The notes: generated from the letters alone by a model not told the origin. A DNA stretch of 64,000 nucleotides from Chenopodium formosanum (GCA_024500155.1 CM044874.1:47910384-47974383), one strand, 5' to 3'. Shown: positions 1 to 12,239, counted from the first letter of the stretch. Made by a program: numbers and translations.

Positions 1-99
1 GAAAAGGAGTCTGGGATTGGTGGGTTAGATGGTGATACAGAAACAGAGACATGGCAGGTAACGACCAACAACAGAATCAAATTAGTAAACAATACTTGA
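1..99 (+). other. possible exon end of an upstream host gene
   Basis: From base 1 one frame reads a short acidic, glycine-rich peptide (K-E-S-G-I-G-G-L-D-G-D then T-E-T-E-T-W-Q) up to a CAG|GTAACG splice-donor-like junction at 57/58. If not spliced there, the frame ends in TGA at 97..99. Nothing upstream is visible and I do not recognise the protein. It could be the last coding piece of a gene lying left of the window, or chance. Confidence 0.2.
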
Positions 100-1004
100 T
101 TAAATTTGGTTCATTAACAGAATAAAGGCATTTATAAAATATATTTATAATACAAGAAATCTTTTTCCCGTCCCGAGAAACAAATGTTACACAAAACAGA
201 CTATTCACCATAAGTCATTTATTTGGCCAATGATTACATATATTTCATCCAGATGATTTTGCTACGTATTTAGTCTAACAAATGTAATTATTGGATTCTA
301 CTACATCATGACAGATGAAGAAAACTAAAATAACCTTCTCTATAAAATGATACAGAGTAATAACAAGGAACATTACCAATAATGATGTAGTATACAAGGA
401 CAGATGTACATGAAGTGTTGATAAGCAATACACATTCATTTTCCAAGAACAAGCAAAGGTATAAAAAAAGACATGGAGATAAACACACCAACAACCCACA
501 TCCTCAAACACAGACAGATGAGATAATACTGAAGCCAAATGACAGTCAGCTCCTCTTATCATTTACTTCTTCAATACACTGCAAAAACATGGCTTCCATT
601 TTAAAAAAAAAAAAATCAAATAGATAAATATAAATAAAAGCAACTAATTGAACATATTATGCTAATTATAATCAAAATGCCTCAGTATTTGTTTTGATGC
701 ATAACAGTGATGTTTCGATGAACATCTACACATAGACAATGAAAGGGGCAGAAAAATGCCCAATGGTGACCTAAAATATTTAGAGAGGCATGTGAGGAAA
801 TAGGAGATAACTCAATTCTACTTTAAGTGCTAACATTAGCATATCATCAATAACTCCTATGTCTAGCATATTTAGACTTTTATTTGGTAAATGAGAAAAT
901 ATATTATGGAGGTTTTTGGATATAGGAACGGGTAAGTGTACATAAAATTGGCCTGTATTCCTAGGTTTTATATACAGAGGAAAAAAAAAAAAAAAACCAC
1001 AATA
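100..1004. other. AT-rich intergenic DNA, no gene seen
   Basis: No reading frame here looks like a protein. There is an A-run near 602..613 and another near 981..996, just left of a Stowaway-type end. It may include a 3' UTR for the possible exon at the window edge. Confidence 0.5.
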
Positions 1005-1092
1005 CTCCCTCCGTTTCATATCATTCTTCCCATTTCAACCAATTTTGTCTCAAAAAAGGATTTCAGGTCAGAAAACAATATGTAACGGAGGG
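1005..1092. mobile_element. Stowaway-type MITE relic
   Basis: Begins CTCCCTCCGTTT after a TA and ends with the inverted match AACGGAGGGA. CTCCCTCCGT is the terminal motif of Stowaway (Tc1/mariner) MITEs in plants. At under 90 bp it is shorter than typical members and lacks a clean right-hand TA, so I read it as an internally deleted relic. A lone matching end, GGGACGGAGGGA, lies at 2555..2566. Confidence 0.6.
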
Positions 1093-2399
1093 ACTGAGGG
1101 CGTACGTTATTTAAATGAGGGAATAGAAATGTTAATTTTACCTTATTCATAATCCCAATGAATGCATGCTACATGAATGAAGAAAACAAATTTGGGTAAT
1201 ACTATACAATAATATTTTTATTTTTTTTCACTTCCTCACCTACTGAAAATTTCTGTAATGTTCCATCAATTAACTCGAAAAATGTTATAGGTGATGTCTT
1301 TGTCATTAATATGATGTTAACAAGTTCCATCAAGATGCGTTATGAGAAAAGCTCTGAACATCAAGATGCATTATGAGAAAAGCTTAGAAATTAAGACCTT
1401 GATAATAAGCTTAAGAACCCATGATAATATTGGTAAGTTAGCTTAATAACCTTACATTAAGATTAACAATTTTAAATTATTAAGTCTAAAAGATTACCTT
1501 AATAATTAAAGGCTTGTGGATTTCTTAGTTTCCGCTTCTTTCGAAAATGAGAAGAAAAAAAAAATCCTATTTGAGAAATGCATTGAAATAAACAAGTTTC
1601 AAGGAATTCGAAGTATGAGTCACTTAAAGTTATTTTATTCAATTCATTTTAGTCTTAGAAAACATAAGACTCACCGCCTAACCCTTCATATCATACCTTT
1701 GTTCTCTAAAGGTCTCATTTGTCTTTCACCTATTACCATTATAGGGATAGACATCTTACTCTTTTTCTTTTTTATATAATTTTATAATCGTTCTAGGATT
1801 TCTCCATATTCTTATGTCCACCCTTTTTTAGTTTATTCTTAATGTATGATATAACATCCCTTCTTAATACTGTGGAGAGGTTTAGATTCTAGATTTCTCA
1901 ATTCATATCCAATTTCATTTATTTATTTGGATATTTCATTAGTCTTTTAATTGGGAGGTGTAATCTTTTTGTTTTCCCTTTTTTTCAGCAACCAATCTAT
2001 TGTGTAAGCCATGCCATGGCCTATTTGCAGTATGTGTAAGTGCTGGTGGTGTTGGGAAAACAAAGGAGATAGAAGGTACTAGCTCAATTGTACAATGGTG
2101 ATCTTGCAATTATACACCAGCCCCATCTTGTGTGGTCCTGTTTTGGTTTAGTTGAAAGGACAAGTGACTTCTTTTGGTTTACTACATTATACAACTAGTT
2201 CGTATTCCCTTAGTCCCTTATTTACATGTCTATTTGGGTTTTTCTCACATGAATCAAGGAAGCAGTAGATTCCTTAAAACTAATGAATGGGTATACAAAC
2301 ATGCATGTGGGTTAAAGAGAGATACAGACAAAGAAAAAGTAATTGATAATTATTGAAGAGAGGGGGAGAAAGTATTGGGAATTGTTGATGTCACAAGTA

Positions 2400-2401
<2 letters not shown>
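1093..2401. other. AT-rich intergenic DNA, no gene seen
   Basis: Only short accidental frames. No domain, splice structure or repeat family recognised. Confidence 0.4.
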
Positions 2402-2440
<39 letters not shown>

Positions 2441-2485
2441 CAAATCATAAAAAAAGAGGGTAATATTGTAAAAAAAAAAAAAAAA
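2402..2485. repeat. poly-A tracts
   Basis: An uninterrupted A-run of nearly 40 bases (about 2402..2438), then a second near 2472..2486. They could be the tail of an old retroposed sequence on the plus strand, but I see no coding remnant upstream. Confidence 0.7.
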
Positions 2486-3084
2486 AACAACTTTTAAATA
2501 GAAATAGGCGTATAATTTTGGTTACCCAAATATAGAACAAAGGCTTGTGAATAAGGGACGGAGGGATTGTATGATTGCCTACAATTACCTTATCTATCAA
2601 TAATTATTTCCTCCATTTTCAAATAAAGTAACATTTCTAAAATGCAAAAAATTTAGGATAGTTGGTTTGATTTTAGGGAGACATCTTTAGGTGTCTTCAT
2701 AGTCATAATAGTTACAACTCAATCTAGAAAGATAAAGGCTACCAAACTGAAATTCTGCCAAACCATGGAAAATAGAAGAAATAAAAAGATAATTCAAGCT
2801 TTCAAGAAGCTTAATTCTCTCTCAACAAACAAACAAACGAACAAAAAACTAATTTCTCCAAAAAAAAAAAATTATATATCTCTCTCTACTCCCCTCTTTT
2901 TACAAAAATTTTGACTAGGAGCAAGGGATTAGGGGTCATGTGCTTTTGGTATTCTAGGCGAGGCGATTTTAAAGACTATTTTCAAAAAAAATGTAATTGT
3001 TTATTATAAGTGCCTCACTTTAATGGTGCCTCGTAGGGAGCCTCGGTGTACCTTAAGCCTTTTTATACCTTTTATACCTCACGG

Positions 3085-3545
3085 GAACTTTCTTAAATTA
3101 CAAAGCTCAACCACAAAATTCTATCCCAACCCTCTCTTCAGTCAGTCTATTACAATAATCAATCATAATTAATAAGTTTATTTTTTAAAAAAAAAAATAA
3201 CAATTTATAAAAAAAACTTTTAATGATATACTACATTTGACATTTAAATAAAAACTTTTGATCAAATCTAAATTGCCTTGGTGTGCACCGAGCCTTGTAA
3301 TACATTGCTTTGACTTCCTTACTTTCTCATCTAAAACATGAGAACTTTCTCAAATTACAGAGCTCAACTACAAAATCTTTTCCCAACCCTCTCTTTGGTC
3401 AGTCCATTACAGTACTATAACTTAATAATTTTTTTTTTTAAAATAAAAAAAAAAAAAAAAAAAAAAACAACAATTTTAAAAAAATTCTTAAAATGATATA
3501 CAACATTCAACATTTAAATCAAAACTTTTGATCAAATCATAATTA
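3085..3545. repeat. direct duplication, two ~195-bp copies
   Basis: The stretch starting GAACTTTCT and ending near GATCAAATC occurs at 3085..3274 and again at 3342..3545, with scattered substitutions and a longer A-run in the second copy. The period is about 257 bp. It is non-coding in every frame. Confidence 0.75.
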
Positions 3546-4138
3546 AAGCAACAACATTGCAAGAGTACTTTGTTAGACAACTTTTGGAATGTATTTTAAC
3601 ATTACAACTCAAATAATCAAATAAAAGGTTGGGCTTAGTAAGCCTAGGAGTGCATCTCAGGAATAGCTCCTTTGTATTTACAAAATATATACGAGGGTAA
3701 AAATGTAAATTTGGCAACTACAGTGGTATATTATAAGTTTATAATGTAACATTATGTACCATTATGCATGTATAATGTACTATTAAAGTATAAGTTGTTT
3801 GAATAGTACTTACCACCTACCACATGTCACCTATTATACATGTAATGGTACATTTTTCATCCTATATGTTCGCTAAATCAATAGGAGCTATGCTCTAAGG
3901 GTTAACCATAAGCCTAGAGCACTAAGGAAAAGGCTACAAAGCATGGCGTATTACTCTAAAGCAAGGTAACTTATGGAAAATTGCCAACAACATTCATGAT
4001 AATCATGATTCAGCATTAAAATGCAACATGAATAGGTTTTCTCCTTTCTACCCTAAATTAAATGCAAGCGAGAATGTTTAACTACTATCCTAACGACCTA
4101 AAGTACTTTTAAAAACAGAACAAGAGTAAACCATGATC
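3546..4138. other. downstream region of the syntaxin gene
   Basis: AT-rich DNA left of the syntaxin stop codon, presumably holding its 3' UTR and polyadenylation signals (the gene runs leftward). No separate gene seen. Confidence 0.4.
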
Positions 4139-6295
4139 TTACTTGTACAAATATGCAGCAATCCCAAGAATTATACACAAGAGGATGATATCGATGCAGA
4201 AGTTTCGACTCGACCTCAGCTGGAAATAAAGATGCATGTAAAGTCACTAAGAAGGAAAAATAATACAACCTAAGGATACAGATGTAACAGTTGAGCATTA
4301 TATTGCAATTCAATACCTGTGTCACCGTGTCCTTGAGTCTGATATTAGTATTCTTAAGATCAGAAGTTGCCTTATCCACCTGCAAAAATCAAAGAGAATT
4401 AGCTCTGGGTCAAAATCAATCCATTAGCTGCATTATCAGCTTGCCAATAAGAATAAATTGTTTTTCACCTTGGTGTCAATCTCATCCATCAAGGGAACTT
4501 GCCTATCCATCTCCTGTATTTGGCAAAAAGCACAGGATGACATGCAAATCAAAATAGAATACTTATTTGAAATTTATCAAAGGAAGGATACAAAAGATGG
4601 AAAACCTCGTTCATATCGTGTGCCATATTTTTCAAAGTGTCCAAACCTTCTGCTATCACATCTAGACCTTGATCCTAACAAAATAAGAATATTGCCATAA
4701 AGTAAGAATTAAAACACATGGACATGCAAGAAAGAACTCAAATTCCAACTGAAAGTTTTGAGTAAGAAATGGGAGCACTGTGCAAATTCACCTGCTTGAT
4801 TTTTCTCATTTCATACTCTTGCTTAAATTGGCTGGACTGTTCAGTCTCCTGTAGATACTCATCATCAAATCTTCCATCTAACATTTATAGAAAACAAAAT
4901 GCAATAAATTATATTAGTCCCATAAGCCCTTTCAAGCGTCAACCTTAACACTAGCAAATGTAGGTTTGCTTTCCAAAATGCCACACAAATAAATTCAAAC
5001 ACACCTGAATCAAATTTTATCTCCTGGCGAGTAGCTGAAGAAGTCCAACCAGATGTCCAACCCCCATTCTTTTTAGCTGCAGGGGTTCCATCTGGTATGG
5101 ATTGAATTCTATCAGGCAAAGCAAGGACTAAATCATTACGAGCGGAAAGTTCCTCAATTGAAAGCCCTTTCACCTGCATTACATAAGAATAACTAAATAA
5201 GTACTCAAATTGCAAGACCAAATGCAAGATACAATGGCTTTGATTAAAATCAAAATACATTGTTTTTCACCATTCAACCACGGGAAAATCTAAGGCGGGC
5301 TAACCCAGGCCACAACCCGCCTCATTGTCCAGAATATCTATAAAAAGTATTGAATGTATCATTTTACAGAAAAATGGGTTAGCATACTTGATTCTTGTTT
5401 GATGCAATAAATCAAATCCTAATGGTTGTAGCTTTACTCGATTAGCTTCTGTTGACACTAATTTCATACTTTTACGGATTTATTTCAAAAATATCTTTTT
5501 TATGTTATAAGCAGATTAGCAGAATACATGTTCTTATTAATTACTTTGGCTTTTTTTCCCCTATTTCTCTTTAGGAATTTTTTTCTCCTAATTCTTTGAG
5601 AAAGCTCTATAGTTACCGTTTTACGCCATGCCCAATCTAAAAATTCTGATCCACCTATGATTCACCTCAAATAACTTAGCATCTCAAAAGGCAACAAGAC
5701 TAAATTCAAAATACCAATTCATTTACAAAATAAGAAAGTATAATTCATTGTCTTTCTGCTAATTTAGTTTTTCAACTGTATTGCTAGTAGAAACTACCGA
5801 TATTTCAAAGTTCCAAGTAAACATAGATCCAGCAAAAGTAGGGCAAAATTGGCAACAAATCAATTGAAATTCAGCACAAAATCAGATTAATCAGCATCAT
5901 AAACCAAAACTGAAGAAAATTACACACCCTTTTTTGAGCCAATCGCTGCAACTTAGGCACTTCTTCAAGTAATCGGCCTTTAATTCGACGAATCTCAGCA
6001 TTCAACGCCACAACAGACGCCCTATTCGACTCATTTGCAGCTGTTTCAGCTTTCTGAAAAACAAAAATCCCCCAATTCAACAACCATAAATTCAATCAAA
6101 CCCTAAATCAAGCAAAACCAAACAATGAGAGATGAAGACCTGATATGCAGTTTCAATGTCGGATTCGACGGAAGAGTAGAGACGAGCAAAAGCGTCATCG
6201 CCGGAAACGTTGGAGTCGCGCTGCTTTTCGACGTCGTATTTGTCGTATTTCTGGCAGATCGCGTCAACTCTGGTGAGAATGTCGATCACACTCAT
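4139..6295 (-). CDS. SYP71: SYP71-type Qc-SNARE (plant syntaxin), 8 exons
   Basis: Encodes a membrane-anchored Qc-SNARE of the plant SYP7 group, which acts in vesicle fusion at the ER and plasma membrane. Exons, in transcript order: 6295..6140, 6053..5928, 5173..5005, 4877..4792, 4674..4606, 4513..4469, 4379..4317, 4219..4139. All introns are GT-AG and the frames join. The total is 264 residues, against 266 remembered for Arabidopsis SYP71. It starts MSVIDILTRVDAICQKYDKY, the family signature. Residues 53-94 carry the NAEIRR and EEVPKLQRLA stretch. The SNARE motif spans about 170-232, with the presumed zero-layer glutamine near 207 in DRQVPLMDEID. The C-terminal anchor, about 245-263, includes IDIILLCIILGIAAYLY. 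The start ATG follows a CT-rich leader. The stop TAA overlaps a GTAAGA donor-like sequence, so a slightly longer C-terminus through another intron is possible. I see no inactivating change. The exact SYP71/72/73 paralogue is not certain. Confidence 0.93.
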
Positions 6296-6374
6296 TGTTA
6301 ATGCAGTGGGGTGTTGATGATGGGATGGGAGGTTATGCCGAAGATGTTAAGCTTACAACACCGTCAGGGGAGTA

Positions 6375-6416
<42 letters not shown>

Positions 6417-6529
6417 GGGGGGGGGGGGGGGAATAATTTGTGAGTGACAGGCTAAAACAGGTCGGAAAGTATTAGAATTCAAATTTTTAACGGTTTTTTT
6501 TTTTTTCTGTATAGGCTGTATTGAAACTA
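6296..6529 (-). promoter_or_regulatory. proximal promoter and CT-rich leader of the syntaxin gene
   Basis: Read on the minus strand, the sequence before the ATG is pyrimidine-rich: a C-run, then a long CT repeat, then CA repeats. This is common in plant 5' leaders. No convincing TATA box is seen. Only about 235 bp of host sequence remain before the first hAT end, so distal promoter elements have been displaced. Confidence 0.5.
6373..6431. repeat. microsatellites (TG)n, (GA)n and poly-G
   Basis: A short TG repeat runs into about 14 GA units, then ACAGA and about 17 consecutive G. It sits in the probable 5' leader of the syntaxin gene. Confidence 0.9.
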
Positions 6530-8553
6530 GGGATGTCAGTGGGACGGGTCTAGCTTTGGTGGGTCGCGGGGCGGGGATGGGTCTAAAATCCATACGAGCC
6601 ATGGTGATGGGGCGGGGATGGATTTTAAGTAAGGATGGCAATGGATTTGGACCCGACCCGGATCCGTGGATCTAGATCCGTTTTTGGGTCTTCAAATTTT
6701 GGACCCGACGGATCCGGGTCGGATCCGGGTTCTGTTGACAAAGTGACAGGCTAAAACAGGTCGGAAAGCATTAGAATTCAAATTTTTAACAGTTTTTTTT
6801 TCCCTGTATAGGCTGTATTGAAACTAGGGATGTCAGTGGGACGGGTCTAGCTTTGGTGGGTCGCGGGGCGGGGATGGGATGGGTCTAAAATCCATACCAG
6901 CCATGGTGATGGGGCGGGGATGGATTTTAAGTAGGGATGGCAATGGATTTGGACCCGACCCGGATCTGTGGATCCAGATCCGTTTTTGGGTCTTCAAATT
7001 TTGGACCCGACGGATCCGGGTCGGATCCGGGTCCTGTTGACAAAAACGGATTTGGATCTGGGTCTAGGCCCTAGACCCGGATTCAGATCCGTGGACCCGT
7101 TTTTTTATTTTTCCTATTAAAAAAAACGAAAATTGTTTGTTTCTAAATTAAAAATGTTGATAATGTTAGTAATGATAAAGATTTACCCTTTCAAGAGATG
7201 AATTTTGGATGCTCATATTATATACATCATCGTTGTTTTTTCACTAGCTCATATGTAACATCGTATTTTTTTTGTTGTTTATAATTTTAATTCAAAATAT
7301 TAGTGTATAAGTTGGTTAATTTGGGGTTGAACTTAATAACCAACAACGTAAGGGTAAATCAGGTCGGAAAGCATTAGAATTCAAATTTTTAACAGTTTTT
7401 TTTTTCCCTGTATAGGCTGTATTGAAACTAGGGATGTCAGTGGGACGGGTCTAGCTTTGGTGGGTCGCGGGGCGGGGATGGATCTAAAATCCATACCAGC
7501 CATGGTGATGGGGCGGGGATGGATTTTAAGTAGGGATGGAAATGGATTTGGACCCGACCCGGATCCGTGGATCCAGATCCGTTTTTGGGTCTTCAAATTT
7601 TGGACCCGACAGATCCGGGTCGGATCCGGGTCCTGTTGACAAAAACGGATTTGGATCTGGGTCTAGGCCCTAGACCCGGATTCAGATCCGTGGACCCGTT
7701 TTTTTTATTTTTCCTATTAAAAAAAATGAAAAATGTTTGTTTCTAAATTAAAAATGTTGATAATGTTAGTAATGATAAAGATTTACCCTTTCAAGAGATG
7801 AATTTTGGATGCTCATATTATATACATCATCGTTATTTTTTCACTAGCTCATATGTAACATCGTATTTTTTTTGTTGTTTATAATTTTAATTCAAAATAT
7901 TAGTGTATAAGTTGGTTAATTTGGGGTTGAACTTAATAACCAACAACGTAAGGGTAAATCAGGTCGGAAAGCATTAGAATTCAAATTTTTAACAGTTTTT
8001 TTTTTTCCCTGTATAGGCTGTATTGAAACTAGGGATGTCAGTGGGACGGGTCTAGCTTTGGTGGGTCGCGGGGCGGGGATGGATCTAAAATCCATACCAG
8101 CCATGGTGATGGGGCGGGGATGGATTTTAAGTAGGGATGGAAATGGATTTAGACCCGACCCGGATCCGTGGATCTAGATCCGTTTTTGGGTCTTCAAATT
8201 TTGGACTCGACAGATCCGGGTCGGATCCGGGTCCTGTTGACAAAAACGGATTTGGATCTGGGTCTAGGCCCTAGACCCGGATTCAGATCCGTGGACCCGT
8301 TTTTTTATTTTTCCTATTAAAAAAAACTAAAATTGTTTGTTTCTAAATTAAAAATGTTGATAATGTTAGTAATGATAAAGATTTACCCTTTCAAGAGATG
8401 AATTTTGGATGCTCATATTATATACATCATCGTTGTTTTTTCACTAGCTCATATGTAACATCGTATTTTTTTTTTTTGTTTATAATTTTAATTCAAAATA
8501 TTAGTGTATAAGTTGGTTAATTTGGGGTTGAACTTAATAACCAACAACGTAAG
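6459..8553. repeat. tandem array, ~600-bp unit, 4 copies
   Basis: Copies begin at AGGTCGGAAAG: 6459 (truncated, 299 bp), 6758 (603 bp), 7361 (600 bp) and 7961 (about 593 bp). Each holds host flank, the left end of the outer hAT element, the left end of the inner hAT element and an AT-rich tail. Copy 1 lacks the AT-rich half. Copies 2 to 4 differ by only a few bases, so the duplication is much younger than the hAT insertions it copied. Small differences inside the GC-rich blocks, such as acquired or lost GGATCC variants, separate the copies. Confidence 0.9.
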
Positions 8554-8794
8554 TTTGAAATAAATTTTTTTTGACCCGAACATTACATTTATTGCAAAAA
8601 AATTAGGCAAAATATATTGGACTCGTTTTGGACCCAGATCCGAACCCGGATCCATTAGACCAGACGGATCCGGATCCGGGTCTTCATTTTCTAGACCCGA
8701 CGGATCCGGGTCGGATCTGGATCCAATATACAAAAACGGATCTGGATCCGGGTCCATCCGAACCCGGTCCAGATCCGACCCGTTGTCATCCCTA
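8132..8794. mobile_element. inner hAT-type MITE with exact 8-bp TSD
   Basis: Ends are TAGGGATGGAAATGG and, inverted, TAGGGATGACAACGG. The flanks are ATTTTAAG at 8124..8131 and again at 8795..8802, an exact 8-bp duplication. It is 663 bp, non-coding, with subterminal blocks full of GGATCCGGGTC variants and an AT-rich centre. It sits inside the outer hAT element, and its left part is what the 600-bp array repeats. Confidence 0.88.
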
Positions 8795-8802
8795 ATTTTA
8801 AG

Positions 8803-9060
8803 TAATACCCGCCTCGCCCCGCCTGACCCGCCCCATACCCGTCCGCCCCGCCTGACCCACCCCATACCCGACCCATACCCGCATTATAACAAACTTCCTG
8901 ACTTCCTAAGAAAAAAAAACCCACCTTCTCATTCATTCTCATTTCCCAACCCTAGCCGCACTATCACACTATTCTCTCCTCTCACCTTACTTCCTCTCAA
9001 GATCTAATCCTCTGAAATTTTGAACACATAACCCGTATACAATCTTACCGACCAACAATA
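8803..9060. other. left interior of the outer hAT element
   Basis: Begins with CCGCCCCGCCTGACC-type subterminal repeats, then a CT-rich stretch resembling a 5' leader. Non-coding as read. It continues at 22694 beyond the solo LTR. Confidence 0.55.
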
Positions 9061-10482
9061 TGATCACGGGTTAGATAGGTCGTTAAGCTACTACCCTAAC
9101 CAAATTAATCATTTATAATACCTAAACCTACACTAAACTAATTAGTGGCAAGTAAAGGGTCGAACCACTAGGGAAGCACGCTAATTCAACATCAATAATC
9201 ACTAATGCAAGAGTGAAAAGGGGATTGTTTTTGTTGGTTTTGTTGAGTAAGAACACTAAAACTACAAATAAGCACGAAAATGATGGTTAAAATCAAGGGA
9301 AAATGACGCTAGGGATACGGGGGTGTCCAATATGATTAGAAAGAGGGGAATAATGGTAATTATCATGAAACACATGTCAAAGAACACAAGATTCTACCTA
9401 AACAATTCATTCTCATGCAATAGTCTAGGCAAATCAATGAAAGAGGTCTACACTAATAAGGATCATTCTCATGCATCCTATTAGTTACAATCAAATCAAG
9501 AGAATAAAGAAGCACAATCCATAAAAACTCCACTTTAATAACTCATTCTCATGCAATCATTAAAATAGAGATGATCCTAATCTAGTTCAAATCACTTTCA
9601 TGCATTTAAACTAGAAAACATCAAATAGAGTGCAACAATAATCTCAAGCTAATAAAAATCATGTCTTTCATTAATATATGGCATAAGTTCAATCCAACCA
9701 TCATCATTCATCCAATATCAAATCATATCTTCCACCCCCTTCCCCTAGCTAAAAGTTTAGCCTAGAGAAGGGAGATTAAACATAATATCAAAACTAGAAA
9801 TAAACTCAAGAAACTCAAAACAAAACATGATTAAAATCAATGAAATCAATAACAACTAGATAAACTAATAATATTAACAAGAATAAGTAACAATAAAACA
9901 AATAAATAGTACTAAAGGAAAGGCGAAGAGATTACTAAAGAAAGGACTAATGAAAGATGAAAACTTGAATTCTTACTTGATTGAAAATTAAACTTGAGCA
10001 AAGTTGAATACTTGGAAGAAAATTGAGTAATAATCTACTTTCTCTCTCTAAAAATTATCTAATCTACCCTAAGAGAGAGAAGCTCTCCTCAACTAATTAA
10101 GAAAAATAGCATCATAAAATTTCCCCTTTCTAATTACCCAAAGATGGGTATTTATAAAAAGCTAATAAAACTAAAAAAAATAAAAAAAAAAAATCAGAAA
10201 TTAAGGAGGAAACAAAAGAAAAATAAAAGAGAAAAGAAATAAGAAAAGAAAAGGAAAATAAAAAGAATAAGGAAAGAAAATAAAAGAAAAGAAAGAAATT
10301 GAAAAAAAAAAAAAAAGCAAACCCACCAATTCCCCAAATTAAACCATCAGACGACCCTCCATTCCCCTTCTTCTTTGATTTTTTTGCTTCTATGGGAATA
10401 TTCCCATACTTCACTCACCATCAAACTCCATCATCAAACATCGCCATCAAATCCCCACCGTTCATTATCATCAACTATAATG

Positions 10483-10606
10483 GAGCAGCCAATTCGCGGT
10501 CGCGCAGCCTTGTCAGAAAGCGCACAAATGGAGTGCAAATTCAGATTCGAGGCAGTAGCATTTGCGCGCTTTCTGACAGGGTTGTGCGGCCGTGAATTGG
10601 CTGCTC
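10483..10606. repeat. imperfect inverted repeat, two 41-bp arms
   Basis: Arm 1 at 10483..10523 (GAGCAGCCAATTC...) and arm 2 at 10566..10606 (...GAATTGGCTGCTC) are inverted matches with a few mismatches around a 42-base loop. It lies upstream of the TATA box in the solo LTR. It is not recognised as a known element and could form a stem-loop in RNA. Confidence 0.8.
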
Positions 10607-10900
10607 TGTTAGAGGTTGTTGGTGAGTGTGTGACGGTGGTTAATTTGAGTTGAATAATTACGAGGTGATGCAGGGGAAGTGGGTTGTTTGCGTGTTTGCG
10701 AGTTGGCTGGGATTGGTGGCGAAATGGGAAGCGCAGCAGTTGCTGAGGGTTGCTCTGATTGGAGGCCGCTTCTGGCGATTTGTGGTTGTTGGGTAGGTGG
10801 TAATTGATGGCTAGAGATGTTGGGGTTTAGTTTGCGTGGGCAGCGTTGCTGCTGGAAACGGCTTTAATTGGTGGTTGACGGTGGTTCTGGGTGTGGGGGT

Positions 10901-12239
10901 TGACAGGGTAAAGTCGTATCCCCTAATCAAAAGTATTACCTAAATCCTCTAACTAACGTAGATAGGGAAGTAGGGGCGAATCCACAGAGAAACGAGTCTT
11001 TCTATTCATAATTAAATAAAGTAATCTAAATTATAAAGTAACCAATATGTGAATTTGAATGTGAAACTAAACTACGAAGATTAAGAATAAGGAGAAAATA
11101 ATATATAAAAGGATCTAGGGCATAGGTTCACCAATAAATAATATTTCAGGGTAGAATATAATAATCATTCATCAATGAATATATTAATCAGATTATAAAG
11201 GACTTTCGCTACATATTATAATCACACAATCAATTTACCGGTATTAAATCTCATCTTTCGAATCTCGACCTAACCATTTATAAATTAACCTGCCTATTGA
11301 AACTTGACCTAAACATCAATTCTCATCTGTCGAATCTCGAATCAATATTGTCAAACTCATGCATAAAAGATCAGGCCTAATCTAGTCACAGAGCATTAAA
11401 TCAATCAATAGGAAATTAATCTAGCATTGACAATTAACAAAAATAAATTACTCCTTCATATTAATTATGGATCCCCACAAACCCTAGAAATAGAACTACT
11501 CACACATAATAGAAACTAAACTAATCAAAGCAGTAAAGCAAGACATGATCAAAGGAATAAAATAAACAACTAAGATTAAGAGAAGAGAAATAGTTACCAA
11601 ACAAATCTGGAATTAAGAACAAAAGTATAAGAGAGAGAAAATCTAAGAAAACAATTAAGAGAGTAAAGAAAAGAGTAAGAAGTCCATCCTAAAATCGTTT
11701 TACGGAGAAGTATTTATACTCCGTATAAATCCTAAACTAAAACAAACTTAAACCACGAAATTAACCCCTAATAATTACATGCGCCCGATCGGGCGAGGCA
11801 CCGCCCGATCGGGCGTGCCTTTTTGCTTCTCTCGCCCGGCCGGGCGCGCCTCCGGGTGCCAGCCTTTTTGGTCGGGCGACTCTCTTGGGCCACTATCTGG
11901 ACTACGATTGGGCTCCGATTCTTCGGGCCAATCTGGGTTTCCTCTTCGGGTCTTGAATACTCGGTCCAAATGCCCCGGTATCACACATACCGAGCCCTTA
12001 ATCATCGGTTCGATGGATCTAACCGACTTTGGGCTATAAAATCTAGTCGTGCTTCTCCAATGCTCATGATTGCTCCATAATATATTGGGAAAATGCTGAA
12101 AATCCCTGCAAAAGTCAACCAAATCTGCGAAAACACTAGAAAACACCAATTAGTAATAAAAGTGGCTCTAAAGAGCCAAAAACACTACTAATTATGACCA
12201 AGGGACGGGGGTAAAGTACTATATAAAATAAACACATCA
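10901..12239 (-). repeat. 3' LTR of the Athila-like element
   Basis: TG...CA ends. It is the full-length version, 1339 bp, keeping the GC-palindrome block (11781..11880). A TATA-like GAGTATAAATACTTC is on the minus strand near 11707..11721. Confidence 0.9.
11781..11880. promoter_or_regulatory. GC-rich palindromes in LTR U3
   Basis: GCGCCCGATCGGGCG at 11781..11795, CGCCCGATCGGGCG at 11802..11815, and CGCCCGGCCGGGCG near 11833..11846, with a half-site near 11870. Each is a perfect or near-perfect dyad. They sit 60 to 170 bp upstream of the TATA box in an otherwise AT-rich LTR, so a protein-binding role is plausible but unproven. Confidence 0.6.

Noticed and set aside
8488..9007. Arginine/glycine/aspartate-rich frames
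   Set aside because: Translations of GGATCCGGGTC and CCGCCCC repeats at hAT ends.
10130..10414. Lysine/phenylalanine-rich frames over A/T-rich DNA
   Set aside because: Pure composition effect of poly-A/T in the solo LTR.
11775..12149. 124-codon frame across the GC palindromes of the LTR
   Set aside because: GC blocks lack stops. The frame is disrupted in the other LTR copies and carries no domain.
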